This document shows, one piece after another, positions 41,963-48,491 of a DNA stretch of 48,491 nt. The DNA comes from Rickettsia typhi (GTDB lineage: Bacteria; Pseudomonadota; Alphaproteobacteria; Rickettsiales; UBA1997): NCBI GenBank assembly GCA_945872855.1, contig CAMCAW010000006.1, forward strand, positions 1 to 48,491, given 5' to 3'. Under the pieces are notes generated by a model, which ran no database searches, was not told the origin of the DNA, and saw nothing but the letters and a program-made list of their open reading frames with translations. Position numbers and translations under genes: made by a program. The stretch's first letter is position 1. Each line of letters opens with the position of its first letter.

Positions 41963-42679
41963 TTATTCTTTTTCTTTTATATTTAACGTTTCTAACAATT
42001 CTGCAGTTTCTTTTGGTAAAAATTCTACTTTAACCGTAGTGGTACCTTTATCGCGATATCCCAATATTTCTGCTGCTTTTTCAGAAACATCGATGATTCT
42101 GCTTTTGGCAAAAGGCCCGCGATCATTTACACGCACCAAAACATTTTTACCATTTTCTAAATTAGTGACTCGAACAATAGATGGCAATGGCAAAGTTTGA
42201 TGTGCCGCAGTAAGCGCTCCAGAATTATAAATTTCGCCGTTAGAAGTTTTCTTGCCATGAAATTCATCGCCATACCAAGAAGAAATTCCAACCTCTTCAT
42301 AATCGTCATATTCTTGCGGATAATAAAAAGTGCCCTCAATTTTATAAGGATTTCCAACCTTGTAGCGCCCTAAATATCGGCCGCCATGCATGATTTCTCT
42401 AATTTCAGCATGAACGCTTTCATATTTTTGTGGCAGCTGATTTTCATCGCGCAAAGAATTAAATTTTGCTGGGGTTTCAACGCCAACAGCCATAGACTCG
42501 CTTGGCTTAATGCGATAAGAAAATTTTACACCTTTATTTTCTGATACAGAACTTGCGGCCGCAACATATCCAGCCTCGTGAATGTGAGCTTTTTTATAAT
42601 ATTTATATTTTGGTTTTTCTTTGCTAGAGCACGCAGATAAAAGTGCCACAAGAGTTAGAGCTATAACTAAATTTTTCAT
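41963..42679 (-). CDS. rlpA: RlpA-type septal lytic transglycosylase, lipoprotein
   Basis: A 238-residue lipoprotein with signal peptide and lipobox (LLSACSS, Cys17). The C-terminal double-psi beta-barrel domain has GISSWYGDEFHGKKTSNGEIYN, the AAHQTLPLPSIVRVTN stretch and VRVNDRGPFAKSRIIDVSEKAAE, with the catalytic Asp in NDRGPF. RlpA cleaves glycan strands lacking stem peptides during septation. The SPOR domain of the E. coli form is absent, as in many alphaproteobacteria. Bases 42680-42915 upstream are an AT-rich divergent promoter region with the chorismate mutase gene; I see no further gene there. Confidence 0.9.
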   Translation of the reverse strand: MKNLVIALTLVALLSACSSKEKPKYKYYKKAHIHEAGYVAAASSVSENKGVKFSYRIKPSESMAVGVETPAKFNSLRDENQLPQKYESVHAEIREIMHGGRYLGRYKVGNPYKIEGTFYYPQEYDDYEEVGISSWYGDEFHGKKTSNGEIYNSGALTAAHQTLPLPSIVRVTNLENGKNVLVRVNDRGPFAKSRIIDVSEKAAEILGYRDKGTTTVKVEFLPKETAELLETLNIKEKE

Positions 42680-42915
42680 TTTAAACGAATTGGGGTGTTA
42701 TTTTTTGTTAAAAAAACATTTTTCTATCAAGCACAAATTCTGCTTCTTGTTATAAATTGGATAAGTGAGAATGGTTGCTAATTTCGTAGCCGCCGCTAAG
42801 TTTTAATAGCTTTTCTTGCGCTAAAAAACTACATCACCAATTTATATTTTGGCCTAAAAAGTGCTTTTACTTTCGTTTTGTTCTGTTTCTAATTACCAAA
42901 AAACTCTAACTGCAA

Positions 42916-43812
42916 ATGACAAAAGATCAACCAAATAAAACTTATGAAGTGGCTCTAAACCAATGCCGCAGCGAGATTGACGCACTCGATAACCAACTTT
43001 TATCGATCTTAGAAGAAAGGATGAAAATTGTTGCCAAAGTACGCAAAATTAAACATGAAAATAATGAGCGCTTCTTTATAAAATCTGCGCGCGAGGCCGA
43101 TATGATTAAAAACTTAATCGCCAAAGCTGATCCAATTTTGCCAAAATCACTGATTGTAAATATGTGGCGCAAAATTATCACCTCCTCCAACATGCTAGAA
43201 CAGCCGCTGTGCATCGCTATTCACAACCCCAACAAACTTACTGATTATAGTTATTTGACGCGCGAATATTATTCAGATTTTGTGCCCATTATTATTCACG
43301 ATAGCGTAAATAATGTGGTTTTAGAAATTGAAAAAAATAACGCTCAGATCTCTATTTTTGGGCTTCCATGCGCTGATGTTGAAAATAATATTGATGATAT
43401 TGGCGAAGATTGGTGGATCAATTTAGCCAATAATAAAGCGGGCCTGAAGGTGTTTGCCAAGATTCCATTCATTCAACATTCTGATCAAGATAAACAATCG
43501 GGAAAGGCTCTAGAGCTGGTGGCAATGGCTATCAAAAAACCTGAAAAATCACAAGAAGATCGCACTTTATTTTGCATTGAAATAGAAAATAGTTTTTCAA
43601 GATCGCAACTTTTAACAGCGATGAACGAAAGTAAAATTGCAGGTAGAATTCTTAAATCTACAAAGCTAAAACAAATTGACGACATCGTGTTTTATCTGGT
43701 TGAAGCTCAAGGATTTTTCGATGAAAATAGCGAGGAAATTAAAAAATTTAACAAATCAAAAATCCGCCCATTTGCAAAAATTTTAGGGGTTTATCCGGTA
43801 GGAGTTGCCTGA
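42916..43812 (+). CDS. Chorismate mutase, AroQ type with C-terminal extension
   Basis: A 298-residue protein. Residues about 12-100 form an AroQ all-helical chorismate mutase domain (CRSEIDALDNQLLSILEERMKIVAKVRKIKHEN and, later, LIVNMWRKIITSS), which rearranges chorismate to prephenate for Phe and Tyr. The remaining 200 residues are not prephenate dehydratase by eye. Such extended chorismate mutases occur in alphaproteobacteria, and the tail is probably regulatory or structural. The key arginines of the active site are present. It lies upstream of rpsD but separated from it by a strong promoter. Confidence 0.85.
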   Translation: MTKDQPNKTYEVALNQCRSEIDALDNQLLSILEERMKIVAKVRKIKHENNERFFIKSAREADMIKNLIAKADPILPKSLIVNMWRKIITSSNMLEQPLCIAIHNPNKLTDYSYLTREYYSDFVPIIIHDSVNNVVLEIEKNNAQISIFGLPCADVENNIDDIGEDWWINLANNKAGLKVFAKIPFIQHSDQDKQSGKALELVAMAIKKPEKSQEDRTLFCIEIENSFSRSQLLTAMNESKIAGRILKSTKLKQIDDIVFYLVEAQGFFDENSEEIKKFNKSKIRPFAKILGVYPVGVA

Positions 43813-43875
43813 TTTAAGTTGGCTGTAGGGATACGCAAATTTCTTGTAAACCTTTATTTGGGGCCAAGCAATTAG

Positions 43876-43904
43876 TTGACAATAGACGCTTCAGCCATTA
43901 CAAT
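43876..43904 (+). promoter_or_regulatory. Consensus sigma-70 promoter of rpsD
   Basis: A perfect -35 box TTGACA (43876-43881), a 17-nt spacer and a near-perfect -10 box TACAAT (43899-43904). It is the best promoter in the window. Transcription should start near 43911, giving a leader of about 130 nt before rpsD. Confidence 0.85.
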
Positions 43905-43910
43905 CGCCGC

Positions 43911-44042
43911 CCTCTCTTTAGTTAGAGAGCCTTCTTTAATTATTTGATAAAGAAATTTTCTAGGGCAAATCAGCCTTGTCGCCTTAATTGGTGCGGGTTT
44001 GTAAATCCTATAAAAAACTGGTATTAACTAAAAAAAACTACA
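43911..44042 (+). promoter_or_regulatory. rpsD 5' leader with two hairpins
   Basis: The leader holds hairpin 1 (CTCTCT/AGAGAG, 43912-43929) and hairpin 2 (TTCTTTA/TAAAGAA, 43932-43954) followed by ATTTTC. In other bacteria S4 represses its own operon by binding a leader structure, so an autoregulatory or attenuation role is plausible. It is not proven by sequence. Confidence 0.4.
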
Positions 44043-44660
44043 ATGACAAAAAGATTAAACGCAAAGAAAAAAATCAGCAGAAAACTTGGTGCCAGCCTTT
44101 GGGGACAAGCTAAAGACCCTTTCGCAAAAAAGAATTATCGCCCCGGACAACATGGTAAATCACCAAAAGGTCGCGGCACAGATTATGGCACGCAACTTAG
44201 AGCCAAGCAAAAGATGAAATTCTGCTATGGTAACATCTCAGAAAAACAATTTTATAACACTTTCCAATTAGCTAGCAGCACTAAAGGCGACGTAAGCGAA
44301 AACTTCGTCGGCTTGCTTGAAAGCAGGCTAGATAGCGTTGTTTATCGCGCTAACTTTGTGCCAACGGTGTTTGCAGCAAGACAATTCGTAAGCCATAAGC
44401 ATGTTACGGTTAACGGAAAAACGGTTAACATTGCATCTTATAGATTAAAAATTGGTGATGTAGTTCAAGTTAAAGAAAAATCACGCAAAATGGCTATCGT
44501 AATTGATTCTTTGCAAAAAATGGAACGTGATGTGCCCTCATATTTGTTGCTTGAGAAAGACGCTTTCTCGGTGAAGCTTAATATGCAGCCTTCATTTGCT
44601 GAAGTGCCTTACGCTACTGAAATGCAACCACACTTAATTACAGAATTTTATTCTCGTTAG
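44043..44660 (+). CDS. rpsD: 30S ribosomal protein S4
   Basis: A 205-residue primary 16S rRNA-binding protein that nucleates 30S assembly. It has the N-terminal MTKRLNAKKKISRKLG, the RPGQHG motif and the S4 RNA-binding domain (LESRLDSVVYRANFVPTVFAARQFVSHKHVTVNGKTVNI). It lacks the N-terminal zinc-binding cysteines of some S4 proteins. It stands alone, not in the alpha operon of ribosomal proteins, which is the usual position in alphaproteobacteria. It has its own promoter, leader and terminator. Confidence 0.97.
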   Translation: MTKRLNAKKKISRKLGASLWGQAKDPFAKKNYRPGQHGKSPKGRGTDYGTQLRAKQKMKFCYGNISEKQFYNTFQLASSTKGDVSENFVGLLESRLDSVVYRANFVPTVFAARQFVSHKHVTVNGKTVNIASYRLKIGDVVQVKEKSRKMAIVIDSLQKMERDVPSYLLLEKDAFSVKLNMQPSFAEVPYATEMQPHLITEFYSR

Positions 44661-44676
44661 TTTTTATTGATATTTT

Positions 44677-44719
44677 AAAAAAAAGGGGGGGGCTCGAATT
44701 ATTTTGAGCTCCCTTTTTT
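44677..44719 (+). terminator. Intrinsic terminator after rpsD
   Basis: An A8/G8/CTC arm pairs with GAG/C/T/CCC/TTTTTT around a short AT loop, and a run of T follows at 44714-44719. The stem closes with CTC-GAG and several G-C and G-U pairs. The following bases to 44843 hold the ankyrin gene leader (a weak TTGCAT, 17 nt, TAGTAA promoter candidate at 44777-44805) and no other gene. Confidence 0.75.
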
Positions 44720-44843
44720 GTTGGGCGGGTTTTTGCTGTAGATCGCAACCACTCTTCGATAATACTTAATTTATATTTGCATCTAAAAGCAATAACATCT
44801 AGTAAAAATAGTCTGGAATCATTAACTAACTACTTATTCCCAA

Positions 44844-47800
44844 ATGTCATTACAAAAATTCTTAGATGCTCTGAACAACAAAAATATTTATTCCTCATTT
44901 CATATAACCAAATCGTGGTCAATATCAGCAGACGAAATAAACGCGCTTAATAATCCAGCAGATTGCGTTTTGCATAAGATACTGAATAAGAGTGACGCAT
45001 CATTTATTGTGAATTCCTCCGACACCTTAGGCATCATAAAATTCCTCATCGAATCTGGCGTAAAATACGACACTATATCCCCCATCGACAACACTTCGCC
45101 ACTTTTACTTGCCCTCAAAAATAATTTTAGAGCGGATATTGTTATTTATCTTTTAAGGCAGCATTTGCAAGATGCGGGTAGCGATTTTGAAAAGCTAAAA
45201 TTACTCAATGCGAATATTTTTCCTGCGATAGCGCGAAAAGGATATATGAATGGCCTTTTTTCAGGTTCTGGCTTGTTTGCAGAAGTCGTAGAAACATTTC
45301 CCGAGCTATTAAAACCACTCGCAATAGACCCAATTTTCTTCCTAGATGCAGAAGAAAAATCAAGCCGCAATATTTCTGATGCCGCATCATTTGACCCAGT
45401 TCAAGCTCTTGAGGGCAAAGGCCTGCAAGTAAGTATTACGCCATCTTTAGCGTCGAAGAAAAAAACTATTTTAATCGACCACTCTTTTTTAAATGGCAAA
45501 GACCGACAATTTAAACAAATTAGAAGATTAATTGCCGAAGGTTTTCGCGTGCTAACATTTGACGAAAATGGCAATTTTATTGAATTGCAGCCAAATTTCG
45601 AAAAAGATGTTTTTGAAAAAGCTAAAAACTTTTCTTTTGCGAAAAATTCAAAAAAATATTATGAGATGTTGGGGCAAAATTTTGCATTGCCTAATGATGA
45701 AGTTTTGTTGCTTGATGCTTCGCGCTCTAAGGAATTAGAAACGTTATTTTATTCGCCGCTTTATATTGAAGGCATTGTTTTTGACAAAAATGATCCATTT
45801 TCTGGCGCTTTATTTGGGAGATATGACGATATAGAAAAACTTCCTAAAGACGATTTATCCTACCTAATGCGCGTTGGCATTGCCAAAGATTTGACCGATG
45901 AAGAAATTATAAGATTGCTTGCAAAAGAACCAAAGCTTCAAGAGATTGATGTTGCAAAGATTGCCGTTGCTAGTAGCCAAAATAATGTTTTAGATCTTTT
46001 GTTGAGGAATGGATTTAGTTTTGCGGATCTTAAGCTTCATTTAAAATCGAATTTTTTATTCAAAGCTGCAGCGTTGGGGAATTTTCAATTAGTAAAGCTT
46101 TTATTGGAAAATACGGCTAATCCAAAAACTAGAGACGCAGCCCTACCGTTTGCCGCAGAAAGAGGTCACACTGAAATAGTAATCGCCCTTATAGAAAAAG
46201 GGGTTGATGTTAATTATGTAAAGCCAGATGGATTAACGGCCCTAATGTATGCCGCAGAAAACGGTCACACTGAAACAGTAATCGCCCTTATAGAAAAAGG
46301 GGCTAATGTTAATTATGCGCGATCTGAACGGACAGCCCTAACGATGGCCGCAGAAAGCGGTCGCACTGAAACAGTAATCGCCCTTATAGAAAAAGGGGCT
46401 GATGTTAATTATGTAGGGCGATTTGGACTGACGGCCCTAATGCGTGCCACAAAAAACGGTCACACTGAAACAGTAATCGCCCTTATAGAAAAAGGGGCTG
46501 ATGTTAATTATGTAGGGCTAAATGAAGATAGAGCCATAACGCTTGCCGCAGGAGAAGGTAACACTGAAACAGTAATCGCCCTTATAGAAAAAGGGGCTAA
46601 TGTTAATTATGATGCGCAATTTGGAAATATACCCCTAATGCGTGCCACAAGAAACGGTCACACTGAAACAGTAATCGCCCTTATAGAAAAAGGGGCTAAT
46701 GTTAATTATGGAGGAGAGCCAAATGGAGATACCCCCCTAATGTATGCCGCACAAAGCGATCACACTAAAATAGTAATCGCCCTTATAGAAAAAGGGGCTG
46801 ATGTTAATTATGTAGGGCCAAATGGAGATACAGCCCTAATAATTGCCGCAAGAAACGGTCACACTGAAACAGTAATCGCCCTTATAGAAAGAGGGGCTGA
46901 TGTTAATTATGGAGGGATATTTAAATGTACAGCCCTAATTGATGCCGCAAAAGACGGTCACACTGAAACAGTAATCGCCCTTATAGAAAGAGGGGCTGAT
47001 GTTAATTATGTAGGGGAATATGAATGTACAGCCCTAATGTATGCCGCAAAAGAAGGTCACACTGAAACAGTAATCGCCCTTATAAAAAGAGGGGCTGATG
47101 TTAATTATGAAGGGAAATCTGAATGTACAGCCCTAATGTATGCCGCAAAAGAAGGTCACACTAAAATAGAAGAAGTTCTTATAAAAGCTGCAGCACGCAG
47201 TAAAAGAAGAGAAATAAGGGTAAACACAGGTCCTTTATCAGGCAATTTTTTAAGAGACTCAAGCTCAGAACCCAACTTCACAATGGTTCTAGCTGGAGAA
47301 ATAATGAACTTAGAAAAATTAACAAAAGTACTACCTTATCCTGCGCGAGCTAGAGTCGAGGTTCAAAGTATTTCTCGAGATACTCTTGTAAAACAAGAAT
47401 CCAGCAAAGCGCATAATAGGCCCTTGTTATCAGAAGAAATCTCTATTTTACAAAAAAACTTCACCGAATGCCAAACAGAATTCGAAAACAGCACCGACAA
47501 AGCCTATTTCTCCTTTATAAATCAAGTGCAGGGAAATAAAACAACGCAACTTCTATCAATAAATTATCCAGCGCAAATTGTTGGAATTAAAACTGACAAT
47601 GGCGCAAAAATTATAGAATTACTTCAAGACGAATTCGGATTTTATCACGTTAAAACAAACAAGCCCTGCAAAGTTGAATATGTTTTAGAAGTTGACCACA
47701 CTTGCTTGCCAAAACTAGATCAAGAAACTCCACTCGGACAAATTATCGCCGAATATAATACAAGAAAAGCAGTCGCCAATCAAGAAGTTCCTGCGCGAGG

Positions 47801-48491
47801 CGCTTCTCAATCAAGCGAGAATTACTTAGAGCAAATTTTTCAAACTAGAGCTCCGGCATCTTGTGGATTAAGAACCGCGGCCTTTATGCATAAAATAAAG
47901 AAAGATCACCCAAATCTTCTAGAGCAATGTCGCATTATTAATATCGACAGAAACCATGCTGCTATTGAGGTTAAAACAGGTGAAGGTCCGAATGATTTTG
48001 TCTATGTTGATTTAGGGGGCACGCGCGCAACATTAAAAGAAGTTGCGGGAAATTATGTCACGCAAGATACTTCACCTTCTCGCCGTTCCTATTTAAGAAC
48101 AGCTAGCAGAATTGTGGCACTTCCTTTTGCTGCTTTGAGTCGAAGAGTTGCAGGATTCTTTAGAAGAGCTAGTGATGAACATGGGCTTGACGATATAGCC
48201 TCTATTACTGATCCAGCATTATCGCCAGAGCCTAGAGCGGTGACGGTCTCAGAGAATCAGGTCCCTCCAACAAAGCCTAAACCCACGATAGCCTTAGAGG
48301 CTAATGCTGCCACAACCACAACCGACGCTCCAACTTCAAACCCAGCATTATCGCCAGAGCCTAGAGCGGTGACGGTCTTAGAGAATCAGGTCCCTCCAAC
48401 AAAGCCTAAACCCACGATAGCCTTAGAGGCTAATGCTGCCACAACCACAACCGACGCTCCAACTTCAAACCCAGCATTAACCCAAACCCCA
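44844..48491 (+). CDS. Large ankyrin-repeat protein, putative secreted effector (3' end beyond window)
   Basis: The frame is open for 1216 codons to the window end, with no stop. Residues 1-400 are of unknown fold, with a degenerate ankyrin pair at about 52-105. Residues about 405-790 hold at least eleven ankyrin repeats of 33 residues, nearly identical (TALMYAAENGHTETVIALIEKGADVNY). After them comes a region of unknown fold. Then ASCGLRTAAFMHKI (Cys1007), RNHAAIEV (His1038) and VYVDLGG (Asp1056) have the order and approximate spacing of a papain-like or transglutaminase-like Cys-His-Asp triad. The C-terminus is a Pro/Thr/Ala-rich tandem repeat. No signal peptide is seen. Ankyrin proteins of this sort are type IV or type I secreted effectors in intracellular alphaproteobacteria; that use here is inference. 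Confidence 0.9.
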   Translation, partial: MSLQKFLDALNNKNIYSSFHITKSWSISADEINALNNPADCVLHKILNKSDASFIVNSSDTLGIIKFLIESGVKYDTISPIDNTSPLLLALKNNFRADIVIYLLRQHLQDAGSDFEKLKLLNANIFPAIARKGYMNGLFSGSGLFAEVVETFPELLKPLAIDPIFFLDAEEKSSRNISDAASFDPVQALEGKGLQVSITPSLASKKKTILIDHSFLNGKDRQFKQIRRLIAEGFRVLTFDENGNFIELQPNFEKDVFEKAKNFSFAKNSKKYYEMLGQNFALPNDEVLLLDASRSKELETLFYSPLYIEGIVFDKNDPFSGALFGRYDDIEKLPKDDLSYLMRVGIAKDLTDEEIIRLLAKEPKLQEIDVAKIAVASSQNNVLDLLLRNGFSFADLKLHLKSNFLFKAAALGNFQLVKLLLENTANPKTRDAALPFAAERGHTEIVIALIEKGVDVNYVKPDGLTALMYAAENGHTETVIALIEKGANVNYARSERTALTMAAESGRTETVIALIEKGADVNYVGRFGLTALMRATKNGHTETVIALIEKGADVNYVGLNEDRAITLAAGEGNTETVIALIEKGANVNYDAQFGNIPLMRATRNGHTETVIALIEKGANVNYGGEPNGDTPLMYAAQSDHTKIVIALIEKGADVNYVGPNGDTALIIAARNGHTETVIALIERGADVNYGGIFKCTALIDAAKDGHTETVIALIERGADVNYVGEYECTALMYAAKEGHTETVIALIKRGADVNYEGKSECTALMYAAKEGHTKIEEVLIKAAARSKRREIRVNTGPLSGNFLRDSSSEPNFTMVLAGEIMNLEKLTKVLPYPARARVEVQSISRDTLVKQESSKAHNRPLLSEEISILQKNFTECQTEFENSTDKAYFSFINQVQGNKTTQLLSINYPAQIVGIKTDNGAKIIELLQDEFGFYHVKTNKPCKVEYVLEVDHTCLPKLDQETPLGQIIAEYNTRKAVANQEVPARGASQSSENYLEQIFQTRAPASCGLRTAAFMHKIKKDHPNLLEQCRIINIDRNHAAIEVKTGEGPNDFVYVDLGGTRATLKEVAGNYVTQDTSPSRRSYLRTASRIVALPFAALSRRVAGFFRRASDEHGLDDIASITDPALSPEPRAVTVSENQVPPTKPKPTIALEANAATTTTDAPTSNPALSPEPRAVTVLENQVPPTKPKPTIALEANAATTTTDAPTSNPALTQTP
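46140..47220 (+). repeat. Tandem DNA repeats of ankyrin units, mostly 99 bp
   Basis: Eleven units start at 46140, 46239, 46335, 46434, 46533, 46632, 46734, 46833, 46932, 47031 and 47130: periods of 99 with one of 96 and one of 102. The centre GTAATCGCCCTTATAG is identical in nearly all copies, including third codon positions. This shows recent duplication or gene conversion. Divergence is concentrated in the beta-hairpin tips. Confidence 0.92.
48213..48491 (+). repeat. 129-bp tandem repeat (minisatellite) in the ankyrin gene 3' end
   Basis: Two copies, 48213-48341 and 48342-48470, differ by a single base (TCA to TTA, Ser to Leu), and a third copy begins at 48471 but diverges after CCAGCATTA. 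The unit encodes 43 residues rich in Pro, Thr and Ala (NPALSPEPRAV, ENQVPPTKPKPTIALEANAA, TTTTDAPTS). It is probably a disordered linker. The near identity implies recent copying. Confidence 0.93.

Noticed and set aside
46140..47220. Regular 99-bp spacing, considered as a CRISPR-like array
   Set aside because: The period is a whole number of codons, the frame is open throughout and each unit is a textbook ankyrin repeat.

Overview
The window reads as chromosome of an AT-rich alphaproteobacterium, most likely a host-associated lineage of the Rickettsiales/Holosporales type. The basis is the low GC content, an FtsZ ending in the alphaproteobacterial VPAFFRR tail, a giant NAD-glutamate dehydrogenase, a cbb3 oxidase, LPS genes (kdsB, lptFG, two glycosyltransferases), and a long ankyrin-repeat protein of effector type. 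Full-length SpoT, HisB, chorismate mutase and three thiamine genes argue against extreme genome reduction. The standard code is used (nagZ ends in TGA). The species assignment is inference.

Layout. 1-290: a transposase C-terminal remnant. 288-2124: two glycosyltransferases on the minus strand. 2179-5660 (+): superoxide dismutase with an export-like N-terminus, hisB, nagZ, RNase D and a glycine-zipper lipoprotein. 5664-10102 (-): kdsB, rimB, rimK, a giant hairpin, engB, a 43-residue membrane peptide and hslU. 10283-10358: tRNA-Lys with its own promoter and terminator. Then pepA (-). 12036-15175 (+): a SafE-family membrane protein, a second giant hairpin, then ccoN, ccoO and ccoQ but no ccoP. 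15190-17743 (-): spoT and rpoZ. Map (+). 18665-22197 (-): thiE, ftsZ and pntAA. tRNA-Leu (-). 22360-28645 (-): NAD-GDH, infC and rsmI, the last sharing its start codon bases with a divergent LpoA-type lipoprotein gene. 29953-31669 (-): a small membrane protein and kbl. 31797-38375 (+): a cysteine-bearing small lipoprotein, a DUF692/MNIO enzyme, a DUF2063 partner, thiL, an RDD protein and an AsmA-like protein. 38479-40678 (-): lptG and lptF. Then thiS (+), a hypothetical gene, yajQ and rlpA (-), chorismate mutase (+), and rpsD with a clear promoter and terminator. 44844 to the window end: an ankyrin-repeat protein of at least 1216 residues whose stop codon is not reached.

Three systems stand out. 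First, the cluster at 31797-33738 has the layout of a bufferin-type RiPP operon: precursor, multinuclear iron oxidase and partner. Its precursor is an unusual short lipoprotein with a Cys-x9-Cys-x5-Cys segment and a Lys/Thr-rich tail. Second, two intergenic hairpins (62-bp and 49-bp stems) have unrelated arms but share a GC-rich loop core, in the same orientation relative to transcription. This suggests a repeat family that makes inverted copies of flanking DNA. Third, the ankyrin protein carries nearly identical tandem repeats, then a region with a possible Cys-His-Asp catalytic triad, then a Pro/Thr-rich minisatellite. It looks like a fast-evolving secreted effector.

The remaining genes are housekeeping. 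Few starts have a clear Shine-Dalgarno sequence, so start choices rest mostly on family alignment.
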